Shown here piece after piece: positions 1 to 9,653 of a DNA stretch of 64,000 nt. The stretch comes from Deinococcales bacterium (GTDB lineage Bacteria > Deinococcota > Deinococci > Deinococcales > JAAFIG01): positions 18,836-82,835 of the forward strand of contig JAAFIG010000018.1 in the NCBI GenBank assembly GCA_013298595.1, read 5' to 3'. How positions within the stretch are numbered: position 1 is the first letter of the stretch; every line of letters begins with the position of its first letter. The translations under genes and the position numbers were made by a program. Below the pieces are notes generated by a model, which was not told the DNA's origin, ran no database searches, and saw only the letters and a list, made by a program, of their open reading frames with translations.

Positions 1-294
1 TTTTTGTCTTGCGGATTTGAATGGACATGACGATTGCGGTTGCTTAATGCTGGTGACTTTCATGTCAACACCAAGACTTGGGAAATCAATGCCACTTGCC
101 GAATTACCTTGTTCAAATTGGTAGTTCTCGAGCAGATGCAATCGGAATTTATGCTCAAGGTACGTGCCAATAGCTTTTCCATCTGTTACGCCAAACAGCA
201 TTGTTTCTGCGTGTTGGCTTTCAGTAATAGAGAATGCTTGAGCTTCACGGCATAACAAGTCTATGTTTAATGACGGCTGCTCAAGTGCTTGCAA
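1..294 (-). CDS. Type II restriction endonuclease-like protein, partial (3' end beyond window)
   Basis: An open frame runs leftward off the window edge (98 codons present). I chose a TTG start at 294 because AAGGAG lies six bases upstream on the minus strand and no ATG fits. The visible residues include GIDFPSLGVDMKVTSIKQPQ, where an acidic residue followed by D-x-K resembles a PD-(D/E)XK nuclease core. The following stretch rich in Ser/Cys/Pro and then KSARQK resembles a family of type II restriction enzymes I know only as restriction endonucleases of unassigned specificity. No methyltransferase is visible on this side; a partner would lie outside the window. Its recognition site cannot be read from the sequence. 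Confidence 0.55.
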   Translation of the reverse strand, partial: MQALEQPSLNIDLLCREAQAFSITESQHAETMLFGVTDGKAIGTYLEHKFRLHLLENYQFEQGNSASGIDFPSLGVDMKVTSIKQPQSSCPFKSARQK

Positions 295-389
295 AATGGT
301 CTCCTTGGTGGTGGTTAAATTACTAACTCACGTCGGTATTCTAGCGCATCTCGAGTTTTCAATGCTGTAGAATTAAAGGATAACAAACC

Positions 390-1136
390 ATGAATGATTT
401 TGTTGTAGAAACCAACCTAGCTTATGGCTCGGAAACGACTCGAGCGCATTTACTCGACATCATGCGTCCAGAAAGTGTTGTGCCGTTGCCTGTGGTCATT
501 CATTTCCACGGTGGCGGCTGGAACATGTTTGGTAAGTACTTGCCAGAAACCGAATTCCTTGCTCATGCTGGTTTTTGTGTGGTCAGTGCCAATTATCGGT
601 ATGCCAAAGAAGCTTTTTTCCCAGCTCAGTTTGAAGATGCCAGAGCAGTAGTGCAATTTATCCGAGATCGTGCCGAGCAATTCAACCTTGACGTTACTCG
701 AGTGTACGCTTGGGGAATCTCGGCTGGGGCACATCTTGCGGCGTTACTCGGTTCGGATGTTTCGAGTGGATTAAAAGCTGTTGCTTGCATTTGTCCACCA
801 ACTGATTTTTGTAACGCTTCTGATTGGGCACTTGAGTATGCCGATGAAGCATTTGCTTGGTTGCTTGGTGCTCGAGCCGATACCTACCCAGATTTTGCTC
901 GAGCTGCCAGTCCGTTGCACCTTGTCTCGAGTCAATCTGCGCCTACTTTAATTGTGCATGGCGCAAAAGATATGCTTGTGCCGTTGCCACAAGCCGAAGT
1001 CTTTCAGGTCGCACTCGAGCAGGCTGGAGTTGCAACGCGTTTGGTTGTTATTCCTGAAGGCGATCATTTTATCAACGAAACGCATATGCCCGAGATTCAA
1101 CAAGAAATCCTCGAGTTTTTTAGACGCGGATATTGA
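390..1136 (+). CDS. Alpha/beta hydrolase (carboxylesterase/HSL-like)
   Basis: A 248-residue alpha/beta hydrolase of the esterase/lipase type with no signal peptide, so probably cytoplasmic. The oxyanion-hole motif HGGGW lies at about residues 40-44. The nucleophile elbow GISAG (Ser about 111) precedes AHLAALLG. The acid is probably Asp in HGAKDMLVP (about 194) and the base His in GDHFI (about 226). The start ATG at 390 is preceded by AAAGGA. It ends 17 bp inside the convergent glpX 3' end. Substrate unknown; BD-FAE and kynurenine-formamidase-like enzymes share this layout. Confidence 0.85.
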   Translation: MNDFVVETNLAYGSETTRAHLLDIMRPESVVPLPVVIHFHGGGWNMFGKYLPETEFLAHAGFCVVSANYRYAKEAFFPAQFEDARAVVQFIRDRAEQFNLDVTRVYAWGISAGAHLAALLGSDVSSGLKAVACICPPTDFCNASDWALEYADEAFAWLLGARADTYPDFARAASPLHLVSSQSAPTLIVHGAKDMLVPLPQAEVFQVALEQAGVATRLVVIPEGDHFINETHMPEIQQEILEFFRRGY

Positions 1137-2133
1137 CCCTTGCTCCTTCGCCTTCAAGATGTACGGTGTCCATAAATCGTACTACCCTTGTTGCATAACC
1201 CATTGCGATGGTGTGGGTTCTGGCACCACCTGAAAAGTGCCTGACACCTTGTAACAGTTCGCCATCAGTGATACCAGTGGCTGCAAAAACTATTTCTTTA
1301 CCCGGTGCGAGTTCTTGGGTGTTATAAATTTTGTTTGGGTCTACGCCCATTTTGATGCAACGCTCGAGTTCGGCTTGATTGGCAGGCAGGAATTTTCCTT
1401 GGATTTCTCCACCTAGGCATTTCATCGCAGCGGCAGTCAAAACGCCTTCGGGTGCGCCTCCGGAACCCATCAGGGCATGAACGCCTGTACCGCGCATGGC
1501 AACAGCTAATGCCGCAATCACATCACCATCGCCAATGAGTTTAACTCGAGCACCAGCTGTTCGGATTCGATTGATTAAATCTTCGTGTCTGGGGCGGTCG
1601 AGAACAACAATGGTTAAATCAGCGATGCTTCGCTCGAGGCTTTGGGCTATGGCACTTAAATTTGCTTCGAGATGCCACTCGAGATTGACTCTACCAACAG
1701 CAGGTGGGGCGACTACCAACTTTTCCATGTACATGTCTGGAGCGCCGAGTAAACCGTTTTTTTCGGATAAGGCAATCACTGCTACGCTGTTTGGTAAACC
1801 TCTGGCTGCTACGGTGGTGCCTTCTACGGGGTCTACGGCGATATCAACGGCAAATGATTCTGGTAATTGCAAACCAACTTGTTCGCCGATATAGAGCATC
1901 GGGGCTTCATCCATTTCGCCTTCGCCAATCACCACTGTGCCTCGGATGTGGGTTTCGCCAAGGGTGGTTCGCATGGCTTGGGTGCCAGCCGCATCGAGGG
2001 CGATTTTGTCGCCTTTGCCAACAAAAGCACTGGCTTGTAAAGCAGCTTGTTCTGTGACTCGAACAATCTCGAGGACAAGGGCGCGTTCCATTGGTGAATC
2101 AACAAACGTTCGTTTGGTCATGGACTCGAGCAT
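1120..2133 (-). CDS. glpX: Fructose-1,6-bisphosphatase class II
   Basis: Converts fructose 1,6-bisphosphate to fructose 6-phosphate in gluconeogenesis. Length of about 337 residues and the motifs are those of the class II (GlpX) family: [14 protein letters not shown] near residue 45, the metal-site stretch [12 protein letters not shown] near 70, and DPVEGTT near 102, where the acidic residues bind metal and substrate. The start is either ATG at 2133 or the internal ATG at 2121 (MTKRTF...), which matches the usual family N-terminus better. No clear ribosome site is seen for either. Its 3' end overlaps the convergent esterase gene by 17 bp. Confidence 0.93.
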   Translation of the reverse strand: MLESMTKRTFVDSPMERALVLEIVRVTEQAALQASAFVGKGDKIALDAAGTQAMRTTLGETHIRGTVVIGEGEMDEAPMLYIGEQVGLQLPESFAVDIAVDPVEGTTVAARGLPNSVAVIALSEKNGLLGAPDMYMEKLVVAPPAVGRVNLEWHLEANLSAIAQSLERSIADLTIVVLDRPRHEDLINRIRTAGARVKLIGDGDVIAALAVAMRGTGVHALMGSGGAPEGVLTAAAMKCLGGEIQGKFLPANQAELERCIKMGVDPNKIYNTQELAPGKEIVFAATGITDGELLQGVRHFSGGARTHTIAMGYATRVVRFMDTVHLEGEGARVNIRV

Positions 2134-2161
2134 AACAGAACAAAATGAAAAATCTGATGAT

Positions 2162-2374
2162 TAAGTACCTCTTTGAAATGTTTTTTGCTAAAACATTTCC
2201 GACCAACGGGAGTAAGGACAACGTATCTACCGCTATAATGAGCGCGAGTAGCCCGCAAGGTGCTATTTTACGAGCATCTTGCGAAGCAAGAACAGAGTTA
2301 CCATTTTTTGAAAATTCTAAAATGAGCGACCCTGCCCGTGAGGTGCGTCTTAGGGTTAAGAAAAGCGGTAGATA
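2162..2374 (+). repeat. Dispersed repeat, copy A (3'-adjacent element)
   Basis: This stretch matches, in inverted orientation, 28716-28880. Shared blocks include ACATTTCCGAC, AACGGGAGTAAGGACAACGT, GAAAATTCTAAAATGAGCGA and GAGGTGCGTCTTAGG. Copy A carries about 50 extra bases in the middle. One end (TCTACCGCTTTTCTTA in the mreD direction) starts right after the mreD stop codon, and copy B starts the same way after a different gene's stop. It lies between the 5' end of glpX and the 3' end of mreD. No transposase is present; possibly a REP/MITE-like or 3'-UTR element. Confidence 0.8.
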
Positions 2375-2375
2375 C

Positions 2376-2876
2376 TTAGAGTAATTGTTCGTCGTTGGCG
2401 TTACTATTACCAAATGCCCAATTGCAAAAAGCAAAAACCAGTGGACCAACCATCAAAGTGATCACAATTTCTGGTATGAACCTGTAAAGAATGGTTTCAA
2501 AACCAATTAAACCCTGACGGGTCCAATAATTAAGGGCAATAAATACTAACCACTTGGCAATTAAGGCAGTAAAGGCGGCTGTGGCATGATTAATGCTGGT
2601 TTCGGCAGATAAGCCACGGCGGACAAAACTCGAGGCAAAAACACCTGCCATAATGCCAGCGGCATGAAAACCCAGTAGCCCAACACCCAGAATATCTTGT
2701 AGTAAACCAATGCTGTAGCCAATAATCAGTGCCCAGAACAGCGGCACTCGAGTGGCAACAAATAAGGCAACTAATAATAAAATATCTGGGGGCGAGATAA
2801 ATGCGGGTATCAGCATACCCAGCACGCCTTGCAATCCAAGAATAACCAGTACAAAAATAATTCGGCGCAGCATCAC
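2376..2876 (-). CDS. mreD: Rod shape-determining protein MreD
   Basis: A 166-residue, very hydrophobic protein with about five membrane helices. It has the MreD pattern: an N-terminal helix, a short acidic/proline loop (FISPPDILLL), then a Gly-rich helix containing GLLQDILGVGLLGFHA, which is the conserved family region. It is part of the elongasome that directs lateral wall synthesis with MreC and RodA. Its ATG overlaps the mreC stop by 4 bp, indicating translational coupling. No mreB is visible nearby. A dispersed repeat begins immediately after its stop codon. Confidence 0.88.
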   Translation of the reverse strand: MMLRRIIFVLVILGLQGVLGMLIPAFISPPDILLLVALFVATRVPLFWALIIGYSIGLLQDILGVGLLGFHAAGIMAGVFASSFVRRGLSAETSINHATAAFTALIAKWLVFIALNYWTRQGLIGFETILYRFIPEIVITLMVGPLVFAFCNWAFGNSNANDEQLL

Positions 2877-3658
2877 GGCAGCCTCAATAAGTACACTTGC
2901 TCGAGTGAAGTAATGTCTACAATTGGGGTGATTTCAAGGGTTTGCCCTATGCTATCGCCTCGAGTTTCGCTGATCGAGGAAACAGTACCAATCCGAATGG
3001 TCGGAAAGACTCCGCCAGCGCTGTTAAAACTCCAAACCGTATCACCTTTTTTGGCTTTTGGGTTTTTGTATTGTTCAGCCCGTAAGATTCGTCCTGTCAC
3101 ACCTTTAGCAATGGCAACAGTATTGAGTTTACCAACTTTAATACCGACTCGAAAATCTGGGTCAAGGATTGTGCGAACAATCGCGCTGCGCTCATCTACT
3201 TGCATCACATCACCAACCAAACCTTGTGGGGTAGCAACAGCCATTTTTTCTTTAACCCCATTTAAACTGCCTTTATCAATACGAATTTCGGCATTTAAGG
3301 CATTAAAATTGACTTGAATAACCTGAGCTGGTAGAAACGCGGCTGGGCTGATGGTGCGTTTAATTTTTGTGGCATCCTCGAGTTTTTGTACTTCCTGCTC
3401 GAGTGAATAAGCTTTAACTTCGAGTTCACCAACTTTGGCTTTTAGAGCTGTATTTTCCTTGCGTAAATCCTGATCTAAAATCAGTGCCTCGAGAAATTGA
3501 CGAAGATTTAAGCCAACAGTAGTAAACACTGTCCAAAGTGGTGTGATAGCGCTTGATAATGCCAATGGAGCATGTGGTGCAAATCGAGTGGTAATTAAAG
3601 AAAAGACCAGCAAAAAACCAAATAACAAACCTATGCGTTGATTCATGGGTGCACCCAA
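2873..3658 (-). CDS. mreC: Rod shape-determining protein MreC
   Basis: A 261-residue bitopic protein: one N-terminal membrane helix (residues 5-25), then a coiled coil (about 60-100, KENTALKAKVGELEVKAYSL), then the periplasmic MreC beta domain (about 115-255, with ATPQGLVGDVMQVDERSA and VRTILDPDFRVGI). It organises the wall elongation complex together with MreD. Its start overlaps the maf 3' end by 16 bp and its stop overlaps the mreD start, so maf-mreC-mreD is one operon on the minus strand, an arrangement common in bacteria. Confidence 0.93.
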   Translation of the reverse strand: MGAPMNQRIGLLFGFLLVFSLITTRFAPHAPLALSSAITPLWTVFTTVGLNLRQFLEALILDQDLRKENTALKAKVGELEVKAYSLEQEVQKLEDATKIKRTISPAAFLPAQVIQVNFNALNAEIRIDKGSLNGVKEKMAVATPQGLVGDVMQVDERSAIVRTILDPDFRVGIKVGKLNTVAIAKGVTGRILRAEQYKNPKAKKGDTVWSFNSAGGVFPTIRIGTVSSISETRGDSIGQTLEITPIVDITSLEQVYLLRLP

Positions 3659-4227
3659 GGGCGTAGCTCGAGGTTAATGCTGTTGGCTACTGCAAGCATC
3701 CGCGCTATTGGTAAGCCAACCACATTAAAGTAATCACCTTCAATGCGTTCGACCAATGCCATACCAAGGGCTTGAATTCCGTAACCACCAGCTTTATCTA
3801 ATCCCTCACCGCTGTTGGCGTAACCAAGGATTTCTGCTTCGCTGAGGTGCCGAAATTTTACTCGAGTTAATTCAATAGCTGTCACAGTTTGGCTTGGTGT
3901 GACAAAACAAATACCTGTGAAAACATCGTGCCAAACACCAGAGAGTTTACGGATAAAAGCCGCATTTTCAGCAATGCTACTGGGTTTATTAAGAATACTC
4001 TGCTCGAGTGCCACAGTTGTATCGGCAGCCAGCACAACAGCGCTGGGTTCGAGGCTGGCAACCACACTGGCTTTTTCTCGAGCTAAGCTTTCCACCATTT
4101 TTGCAGGGTCTGATTCGGCGATATCTTCGTTAATATCAGCGGCTCGGACACGAAATACAATCCCGAGGCGTTCCAAAAGTTCACGGCGACGAGGGCTACT
4201 CGACGCTAAAATAAGTTCGTTAATCAC
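3643..4227 (-). CDS. maf: Maf-family nucleoside triphosphate pyrophosphatase
   Basis: A 194-residue Maf/Ham1-fold enzyme that hydrolyses non-canonical or modified NTPs (dTTP/UTP-type in many members) to the monophosphate and pyrophosphate. The diagnostic N-terminus LILASSSPRRRELLERLGI is present, as are AADTTVAL (catalytic Asp region, about residue 68), the KAGGYGIQ loop (about 146) and the final IEGDYFNVVGLPI motif (about 160). First gene of the maf-mreC-mreD operon. Confidence 0.92.
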   Translation of the reverse strand: MINELILASSSPRRRELLERLGIVFRVRAADINEDIAESDPAKMVESLAREKASVVASLEPSAVVLAADTTVALEQSILNKPSSIAENAAFIRKLSGVWHDVFTGICFVTPSQTVTAIELTRVKFRHLSEAEILGYANSGEGLDKAGGYGIQALGMALVERIEGDYFNVVGLPIARMLAVANSINLELRPWVHP

Positions 4228-4294
4228 TTCAAGCCTTTCAGCACTTTCGTGCCATAAACCCTAGTTTAACTCGAGAAAGTGAAATACGTGAAGT

Positions 4295-4618
4295 TTACCC
4301 GTGCAAGGTGCCAAACCAAACCCAAAATAAGGTTGTATCTTCAAGAGCAACCGCGCTATGTTCTTCTTGAGCAGGAATAATGGTGATATCGCCACTCGAG
4401 ATTTCTCCGTACCAATCGCCACTTTGCACTTTAAGCCGCCCAGACAGAATAACCGATAACTCATGTTGAGCATGACTCGAGAACCCTGCCTGCGGTACAC
4501 GCTCGCCTTGAAGAATCTTAGCAGTGCCAACTTGCACAGCATCTGAACCAATTTGCCCCTCGAGTAAACGCAGCACGAGGTCAGGGCTACTGGGGAAATC
4601 CATCTTCAGTAATTGCAT
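4295..4618 (-). CDS. Cupin-domain protein
   Basis: A 107-residue single-cupin protein. The sequence SHAQHELSVILSGRLKVQSGDWYGEISSGDITIIPAQEEHS follows the cupin pattern of two beta motifs: motif 1 with His residues and the Gly turn, motif 2 as GD-x(2)-IP-x(4)-H. The substrate is unknown. Such small cupins bind metal and act as isomerases, dioxygenases or sensors. It is convergent to nothing and divergent from ubiX, starting 44 bp before the ubiX ATG. Confidence 0.75.
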   Translation of the reverse strand: MQLLKMDFPSSPDLVLRLLEGQIGSDAVQVGTAKILQGERVPQAGFSSHAQHELSVILSGRLKVQSGDWYGEISSGDITIIPAQEEHSAVALEDTTLFWVWFGTLHG

Positions 4619-4662
4619 ACCAGCAGTCTATCCTAACCTGTAACTTGTGTCAGACTAACCAG

Positions 4663-5220
4663 ATGCAACGTATAGTGATTGGTATAACAGGTGCAAGCGG
4701 CATTCAATATGCTCTGGATTTACTCGAGACCATCCAAACAGCCGACCTCGAGACACATTTAGTCATTTCTGAAGGGGCAAAACGGGTGCTTGCCGAGGAA
4801 CTCAGCATGAATGCTCGAGACTTAGCCCAATTTGTCACACAAGTCCATGATGACCGCGATGTTGGTGCAGGTATCGCCAGTGGGTCTTTTCGTACCCTAG
4901 GTATGGTGATTATCCCATGCAGCGCCAGTACACTTGCTAAAGTTGCACATGGCATGGCAGATACTCTGATTACTCGAGCTGCCCATGTTCACCTTAAAGA
5001 ACGCCGTCCGCTGGTGCTAGTACCTCGAGAAACCCCGTACTCGAGACCAATGCTCGAAGCCATGCTCAAAGCCCATGACGCAGGTGCGAGAATCCTTGCA
5101 GCCAACCCAGGGTTTTATGGTAATCCACAATCGGTCAAAGATTTACTTGGTTTTATTAGTGCTCGAGTGCTCGATCAACTGGGCATCGACAACCAGCGCT
5201 CCTCGAGATGGAAAGAGTGA
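4663..5220 (+). CDS. ubiX: Flavin prenyltransferase UbiX
   Basis: Transfers a dimethylallyl group to FMN to make prenylated FMN, the cofactor of UbiD decarboxylases. The frame could open at a TTG at 4645, but the family N-terminus begins at the ATG at 4663 (MQRIVIGITGASGIQYALDL, the FMN-binding Rossmann turn). Other family features are IIPCSASTLAKVAHGMADTL (about residue 85), RRPLVLVPRETPYS (about 115) and NPGFYGNP near the C-terminus. No ubiD is visible in this window. Confidence 0.92.
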   Translation: MQRIVIGITGASGIQYALDLLETIQTADLETHLVISEGAKRVLAEELSMNARDLAQFVTQVHDDRDVGAGIASGSFRTLGMVIIPCSASTLAKVAHGMADTLITRAAHVHLKERRPLVLVPRETPYSRPMLEAMLKAHDAGARILAANPGFYGNPQSVKDLLGFISARVLDQLGIDNQRSSRWKE

Positions 5221-5325
5221 AATAAACCTCAAGGTAATCATCGTAACTCCGTTAAGATACGTCGTCCTTTGGGCAGAGGTGCAAGCTGTCATAGATTTGT
5301 TAGCCTTGTTTTGAAAGGAAAAAAT

Positions 5326-7086
5326 ATGAAATTATTGACCAAACTACTAGCAACAACCCTATTCTCGAGCCTGATGCTAACAACAGCTTTGGCACAAACC
5401 GCAGGCAGCGATTCCTTAGGTGATTCCTTATACAGTTTTATGGGCAATGGCGGCTATGATGCGCTTGATTACACTATAGATCTGCGTTTTTCACCAGATA
5501 AAACCACACTGGTGGGTACAACCACAATGGAAGCCACAGCCACCCAAGACCTCTCGAGTTTTAATCTTGATTTTGGTTCAATGACTGTCAGTAATGTTGT
5601 GGTCAATGGTGCGGCTGCTCGGTTTGCCCAAGCCGACCCTGAGATGACCATTTCGCCCAGTACAACCTTGAAAAAAGGTGAAAAGTTCAAAGTCAGTATT
5701 GTCTACAGTGGCAAACCAGGAACTAAACTAGGGGCTGCTGCTAATTTTGGTCAATGGTTACTTAGTCCCGCAGGTTTAACTGTGCTTGCCGAACCAAGCC
5801 TGATGTTTACTTGGTCGCCTGTCAACGAGCATCCATCCGATAAAGCTACATTTAGTTTAAAACTCACCAGCGATAAAAAAGACACAGCCGTTGCTAACGG
5901 CGAATTTATCTCGAGAACCGAAAACACCGATGGTACAGCCAGCAGTTCATACCGTATTGCCACTCCTACATCCACGTACTTTGTGGTCATGGTTGTGGGC
6001 AATTGGAAACTCGAGGAAGAACCCAAAGCTGGTAATGTGCGAATTCGGCATTATTTTGCGCCAGGTACGTCAGATGTGATGCGTAAAGCCATTGCTGAAA
6101 CAGGCAATATTATTACGTTCTACTCGAAACTTCTAACGCCATACCCATTTACTGAAGCTGGGGCAGTGACCTCTGATAACGACCTTGGTTTTGCCCTCGA
6201 GACCCAAAGCCTGATTAGTATGCCAACCAGTTTTGGTCAGGGTGAAGATTTAATATTTACTACCGAAGTTGTTGCACATGAATACGCTCATCAATGGTTT
6301 GGTGCATTGGTGACATTTAAAAACCATGAAGACATGTTTATGCACGAAGGTTTTGCCGAGTACTTAGGCACAGTCTACACAGCAAGTCGCTTTGCAAACC
6401 AAGTTGGTAAAACGTATCTTGATGATAATTTTGAAAATTTTTATCCAACAGCTGTGAATGGTCGTTTTGTTTCTGTTCGTACTCGTGCAGAATTGGTTGC
6501 AGGTTTGCGGAGCAACCGATTTGGTAGCAAAAAACTAAATGCCACGGAAATTAGTCAGGCATTAGATAGTATGTTTAACGGGACGCTACCTGTTACTGCT
6601 CGAGAAAAAATCGTGGCTAAAGTACCATCAAGTGGTTTAAGTTTTGTACAACTGGCGGATGAGATTAATGCTTTGGAGTTTACTCGAGTCATTATTTCAT
6701 CCAAAACACAGTTGCAATTAATTGCATTAAGTGGGGCACGTGTACCAAGTCGTCCTGAAAATTGGGATGTTGTCACACCTCCAGGGAAAGTCAAAGCAGG
6801 TGATGATCCATTCAATGCGGGTGTTTACCAACGTGGTGCAATGACACTGCATGCACTTCGTGCCAAAATTGGCGAGGATGCTTTTTGGAAGTTGTTACGT
6901 GATTTCCTTGAGAAGAACAAATTTAGTAATGTCAGTAATAAAGATTGGTTGGATTTTGTAGAAGCAAATGTTGGTAAAGAAGCTCGAACTTTACAGGAAC
7001 GCTGGTTATTCGACAATGTCGCGCCGGATTTTCCAGAGTTAGGTTTGAAAGCAGCCGATTTCAAACTCGGCGCTGACTTTAAGTAA
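5326..7086 (+). CDS. Secreted M1-family metallopeptidase (aminopeptidase-like)
   Basis: Starts at ATG 5326 behind GAAAGGA, not at the upstream in-frame codon, because a signal peptide begins there: KLL, a hydrophobic core, then TALAQ (cleavage about residue 23). The zinc site is HEYAHQWFG near residue 318 with the downstream Glu in MHEGFAEYLG, the M1 (thermolysin-like) arrangement. An N-terminal beta domain spans about residues 40-240. At 586 residues it lacks the long C-terminal HEAT domain of full aminopeptidase N, as in many exported M1 enzymes. Likely digests extracellular peptides. A strong terminator follows. Confidence 0.9.
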   Translation: MKLLTKLLATTLFSSLMLTTALAQTAGSDSLGDSLYSFMGNGGYDALDYTIDLRFSPDKTTLVGTTTMEATATQDLSSFNLDFGSMTVSNVVVNGAAARFAQADPEMTISPSTTLKKGEKFKVSIVYSGKPGTKLGAAANFGQWLLSPAGLTVLAEPSLMFTWSPVNEHPSDKATFSLKLTSDKKDTAVANGEFISRTENTDGTASSSYRIATPTSTYFVVMVVGNWKLEEEPKAGNVRIRHYFAPGTSDVMRKAIAETGNIITFYSKLLTPYPFTEAGAVTSDNDLGFALETQSLISMPTSFGQGEDLIFTTEVVAHEYAHQWFGALVTFKNHEDMFMHEGFAEYLGTVYTASRFANQVGKTYLDDNFENFYPTAVNGRFVSVRTRAELVAGLRSNRFGSKKLNATEISQALDSMFNGTLPVTAREKIVAKVPSSGLSFVQLADEINALEFTRVIISSKTQLQLIALSGARVPSRPENWDVVTPPGKVKAGDDPFNAGVYQRGAMTLHALRAKIGEDAFWKLLRDFLEKNKFSNVSNKDWLDFVEANVGKEARTLQERWLFDNVAPDFPELGLKAADFKLGADFK

Positions 7087-7102
7087 ATCTTGGTTTTAAA
7101 TG

Positions 7103-7133
7103 GTGGCAGCTAACGGCTGCCACTTTATTTTTT
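7103..7133 (+). terminator. Rho-independent terminator after M1 peptidase
   Basis: Stem GTGGCAGC / GCTGCCAC (7103-7110 and 7116-7123) with a 5-base loop, followed by TTTATTTTTT. It lies 16 bases after the peptidase stop codon. The hairpin edge also touches the stop of the convergent NTP transferase gene, so it may serve both strands. Confidence 0.9.
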
Positions 7134-7703
7134 CTCGAGTTGGTGTAATGCCTCAAGTTTAGCCCAATCTTCTGGGGTATCCACATCGAATAATTTTTCT
7201 TTTTCCCACTCGAGAAAGATGGTACGCTCGAGGTTTCGCAGAATCAGTGGTTTTGCCCCAATTGTTCCCAGTATAGGCAGTAACTCACTCGAGAATAGAT
7301 GCGGTGGTGCAATTATTTCAGCAAATCTCGAGGCGGCAATCAGTGGTTGATTCTCGAGAAAAGCCGCTTTTAATTGCAGTAACATTTCGCTTGAGATCAG
7401 TGGCATGTCCGCCAACATAAAAATCGTGTCTCGAGGTTCAAGTGCTGCAATGGCAGTGCGAAAACTAGATTCCATTCCACCAGTTTCGTAATCGGGATTA
7501 ACCACGCAATCCACAGTGTAATTGCCTAGTGTTGCTTGAACTTTTTTTGCATCGCGTCCAAGTACAACCAGCACTCGAGTAGGATGAACTGCCAAAGCTG
7601 TTTGCACAGCCCGTTGCAACAATGTTTGTCCAGCCATCTCGAGCAACAATTTATGCTGCCCCATTCGGCTCGAAGTTCCTGCTGCTAAAATCACGATATT
7701 CAT
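7125..7703 (-). CDS. MobA/MocA-like nucleotidyltransferase
   Basis: A 192-residue NTP transferase. The N-terminal [20 protein letters not shown] is the nucleotide-binding signature (LAAGxSxRMGxxK) of the MobA/MocA/IspD superfamily. The downstream MLADMPLIS (about residue 97) holds the metal-binding Asp, and the C-terminal [10 protein letters not shown] is typical of MocA-type cytidylyltransferases. It may attach a nucleotide to molybdopterin or a related phosphorylated substrate, but no molybdenum-cofactor or xanthine dehydrogenase genes are adjacent, so substrate is unassigned. Confidence 0.8.
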   Translation of the reverse strand: MNIVILAAGTSSRMGQHKLLLEMAGQTLLQRAVQTALAVHPTRVLVVLGRDAKKVQATLGNYTVDCVVNPDYETGGMESSFRTAIAALEPRDTIFMLADMPLISSEMLLQLKAAFLENQPLIAASRFAEIIAPPHLFSSELLPILGTIGAKPLILRNLERTIFLEWEKEKLFDVDTPEDWAKLEALHQLEKK

Positions 7704-7754
7704 GACTCGAGCTTACAGGACATGCGCCAAACTTGCTCGAGTTACACTAACCAC

Positions 7755-8741
7755 ATGATGTACGACGTAGCCATTATCGGAGCAGGACCTGTGGGATTAG
7801 CCGCCGCTATCGAAGCCAAGCGCCAAGGGATGAGTTACATTGTGCTCGAGAAAGGTTGTGTGGTCAATGCCATTTTTGAGTACCCAACCTATATGACTTT
7901 TTTTACCACTGCTGAACGGCTCGAGATTGGCGATCATCCTTTTGTCACCAGCACCGAAAAAGCCACGCGCAAAGAAGCGTTGTCGTACTACCGTTTGGTG
8001 ACAGCTCGAGAGAATCTCAATTTGCAACAGTACGCCGAAGTTGTACAAATTCATCCTGCTCCTGCTGGTTTTACCCTCGAGGTTGAAGCTAAAACAGGGG
8101 AGATGACCGCTGTTGAATGTCGTTACTGCGTGGTGGCAACAGGTTACTTCGATAACCCAAATCGGCTCGAGATAAAAGGCGATAACCTCGAGAATGTGGC
8201 ATATGGCTACACCGAAGCCCATCCATTCTGGGGTTTAAATGTCACTGTGATTGGTGGGGGCAACAGTGCTGCCGATGCTGCACTGGATTTATATCGTCAC
8301 GGTGTAAATGTCACGCTTGTGCACCGTGGTAAAGATATTAAAAACACCATCAAATACTGGATGAAACCCGACCTCGAGAACCGGATTAAAGAAGGCAGTA
8401 TCAAAGCAGAATTTTCATCCGTTGCCAAAGAAATCACCCAAGAAGCTGTGATTCTCGAGACTCCACGTGGTGAAGTTGCCATTCCAACCGATTTTACGTT
8501 TGTCCTCGTGGGTTACACCCCCAATACCGAATTACTCGAGGCAGCTGGAGTAAAACCCGATAAAGACTCGAGAATTGCTGTTAAACCCACTTTTGAAACC
8601 GAGGATGTAGCTGGTTTGTACGCCATCGGCAGTTGTTACGCTGGGCGTTTTACGGGGCAAGTGTTTATCGAAAATGGCAAAGTGGATGCCGTCGCAGCTA
8701 TTCATGACATTAAACAACAACTGGCAACTCGAGGGGATTAG
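7755..8741 (+). CDS. ypdA: YpdA-family bacillithiol disulfide reductase
   Basis: An FAD/NAD(P)H flavoprotein of 328-329 residues. FAD-binding [15 protein letters not shown] is at the N-terminus and the NADPH-binding [15 protein letters not shown] near residue 160. The family reduces oxidised bacillithiol, so the gene implies a bacillithiol-using organism, consistent with Deinococcota. The start is placed at ATG 7755 or 7758 (both in frame), because the sequence before it is unlike the family. The gene is unusually rich in CTCGAG. Its stop overlaps the convergent hypothetical gene by 4 bp. Confidence 0.88.
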   Translation: MMYDVAIIGAGPVGLAAAIEAKRQGMSYIVLEKGCVVNAIFEYPTYMTFFTTAERLEIGDHPFVTSTEKATRKEALSYYRLVTARENLNLQQYAEVVQIHPAPAGFTLEVEAKTGEMTAVECRYCVVATGYFDNPNRLEIKGDNLENVAYGYTEAHPFWGLNVTVIGGGNSAADAALDLYRHGVNVTLVHRGKDIKNTIKYWMKPDLENRIKEGSIKAEFSSVAKEITQEAVILETPRGEVAIPTDFTFVLVGYTPNTELLEAAGVKPDKDSRIAVKPTFETEDVAGLYAIGSCYAGRFTGQVFIENGKVDAVAAIHDIKQQLATRGD

Positions 8742-9241
8742 CGTGGTATTGTCTTGGCAATTTGTATAGCAAACGGAATTTTGTCGAGACACGATTGCTC
8801 TGCTTTTGATAAATCCATGTTCAATTTGTTCGGGCTTTTGGTCAATGTAAACGCCATGAAGTTGATTTGGTTGATTGTTTCTTGGTCGAGTTGAGTCCAA
8901 TTAACATCTCTGATAAGGTTTGGCTCTAATTTTGGTTTGAGTTGTGCCATTGGTTCACGTGGGGATTCAAAAAGAAGTTTACTCTTTGTTTCTGGTTTGT
9001 CAGTTGCGAGTGCACCTGTTGCTTTGACTCTTTGCTGCACGAAAGATTCCAAGTCAGCTTCAATCTTAGTCGGGTTAAGATCGTAACGATTTGCAGTTAT
9101 AGCAACATTCCAGCGGATTAACAGCTTTTGTAAGATGAGAGTGCATTCAGATTGTTTAGGTCTAGGTTTTAATATTAATCCAAGAACGCTGACAAACAAA
9201 ATCGTCACAACTGAGATTAAAACTCGAGTTGTGACGGTCAT
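8738..9241 (-). CDS. Hypothetical membrane-anchored protein
   Basis: A 167-residue protein with one N-terminal membrane helix (about residues 7-25, [18 protein letters not shown]) and a polar remainder of mixed helix and linker containing two Cys. I recognise no domain. It starts 11 bp after the rpoZ stop on the same strand, so it is probably co-transcribed with rpoZ and may be a lineage-specific gene. Topology suggests a periplasmic C-terminal part. Confidence 0.6.
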   Translation of the reverse strand: MTVTTRVLISVVTILFVSVLGLILKPRPKQSECTLILQKLLIRWNVAITANRYDLNPTKIEADLESFVQQRVKATGALATDKPETKSKLLFESPREPMAQLKPKLEPNLIRDVNWTQLDQETINQINFMAFTLTKSPNKLNMDLSKAEQSCLDKIPFAIQIAKTIPR

Positions 9242-9252
9242 TTTTGTAGCCT

Positions 9253-9570
9253 TTAATCGTTGTCGAATTCAGGCATTTGGTAACTGCCCGCTTGTTGGCG
9301 TTGCAATTCTTCGGCTTGGCGTTGCTTTTCTTGGGCTAAATGCTTATCTAATCGCACTTGGTCTATCAGGTTTGCGCCCATTTGCAATTTGTCTGTGGCA
9401 AGTTCGCGCATTGCAAGGGTGATTAAGTTACGAATTCCTGCGCGTTGGTCTGGAGCAACCACTGGGTTGACACCACTTTTGAGTTGCAAAGCACGTTTAG
9501 CAATTGCCACGCTGAGTTTGTACTTGCTGTCTGTTAAACCGAGTAATTTATCAATATTTTTTTCGCTCAT
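9253..9570 (-). CDS. rpoZ: RNA polymerase omega subunit
   Basis: A 105-residue omega subunit that assists beta' folding and RNA polymerase assembly. The N-terminus (NIDKLLGLTDSKYKLSVAIA) followed by KRALQLKSG and NLITLAMRELATDKLQMG is the Deinococcus-type omega sequence as I remember it. This is the best single taxonomic marker in the window. The C-terminal tail is Gln/Glu-rich and low-complexity. It heads a short minus-strand pair with the downstream membrane-anchored hypothetical. Confidence 0.9.
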   Translation of the reverse strand: MSEKNIDKLLGLTDSKYKLSVAIAKRALQLKSGVNPVVAPDQRAGIRNLITLAMRELATDKLQMGANLIDQVRLDKHLAQEKQRQAEELQRQQAGSYQMPEFDND

Positions 9571-9653
9571 GCTGGGTTCACTCCCATTCTGGATTCGAGG
9601 ATTTGCCTCGACAACTTTTGCAGTGTACTCGAGAAAGACGGTTTTGAACAGGG

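Noticed and set aside
1..294. XhoI-type restriction system causing the CTCGAG excess
   Set aside because: Restriction normally depletes its own site, the enzyme's specificity cannot be read and the methylase is not seen.
2145..2384. Small gene in the dispersed repeat (frame starting [10 protein letters not shown])
   Set aside because: The frame is embedded in the repeat, has no ribosome site and the other copy runs through non-matching flanks. A conserved frame is noted under findings but does not prove a gene.
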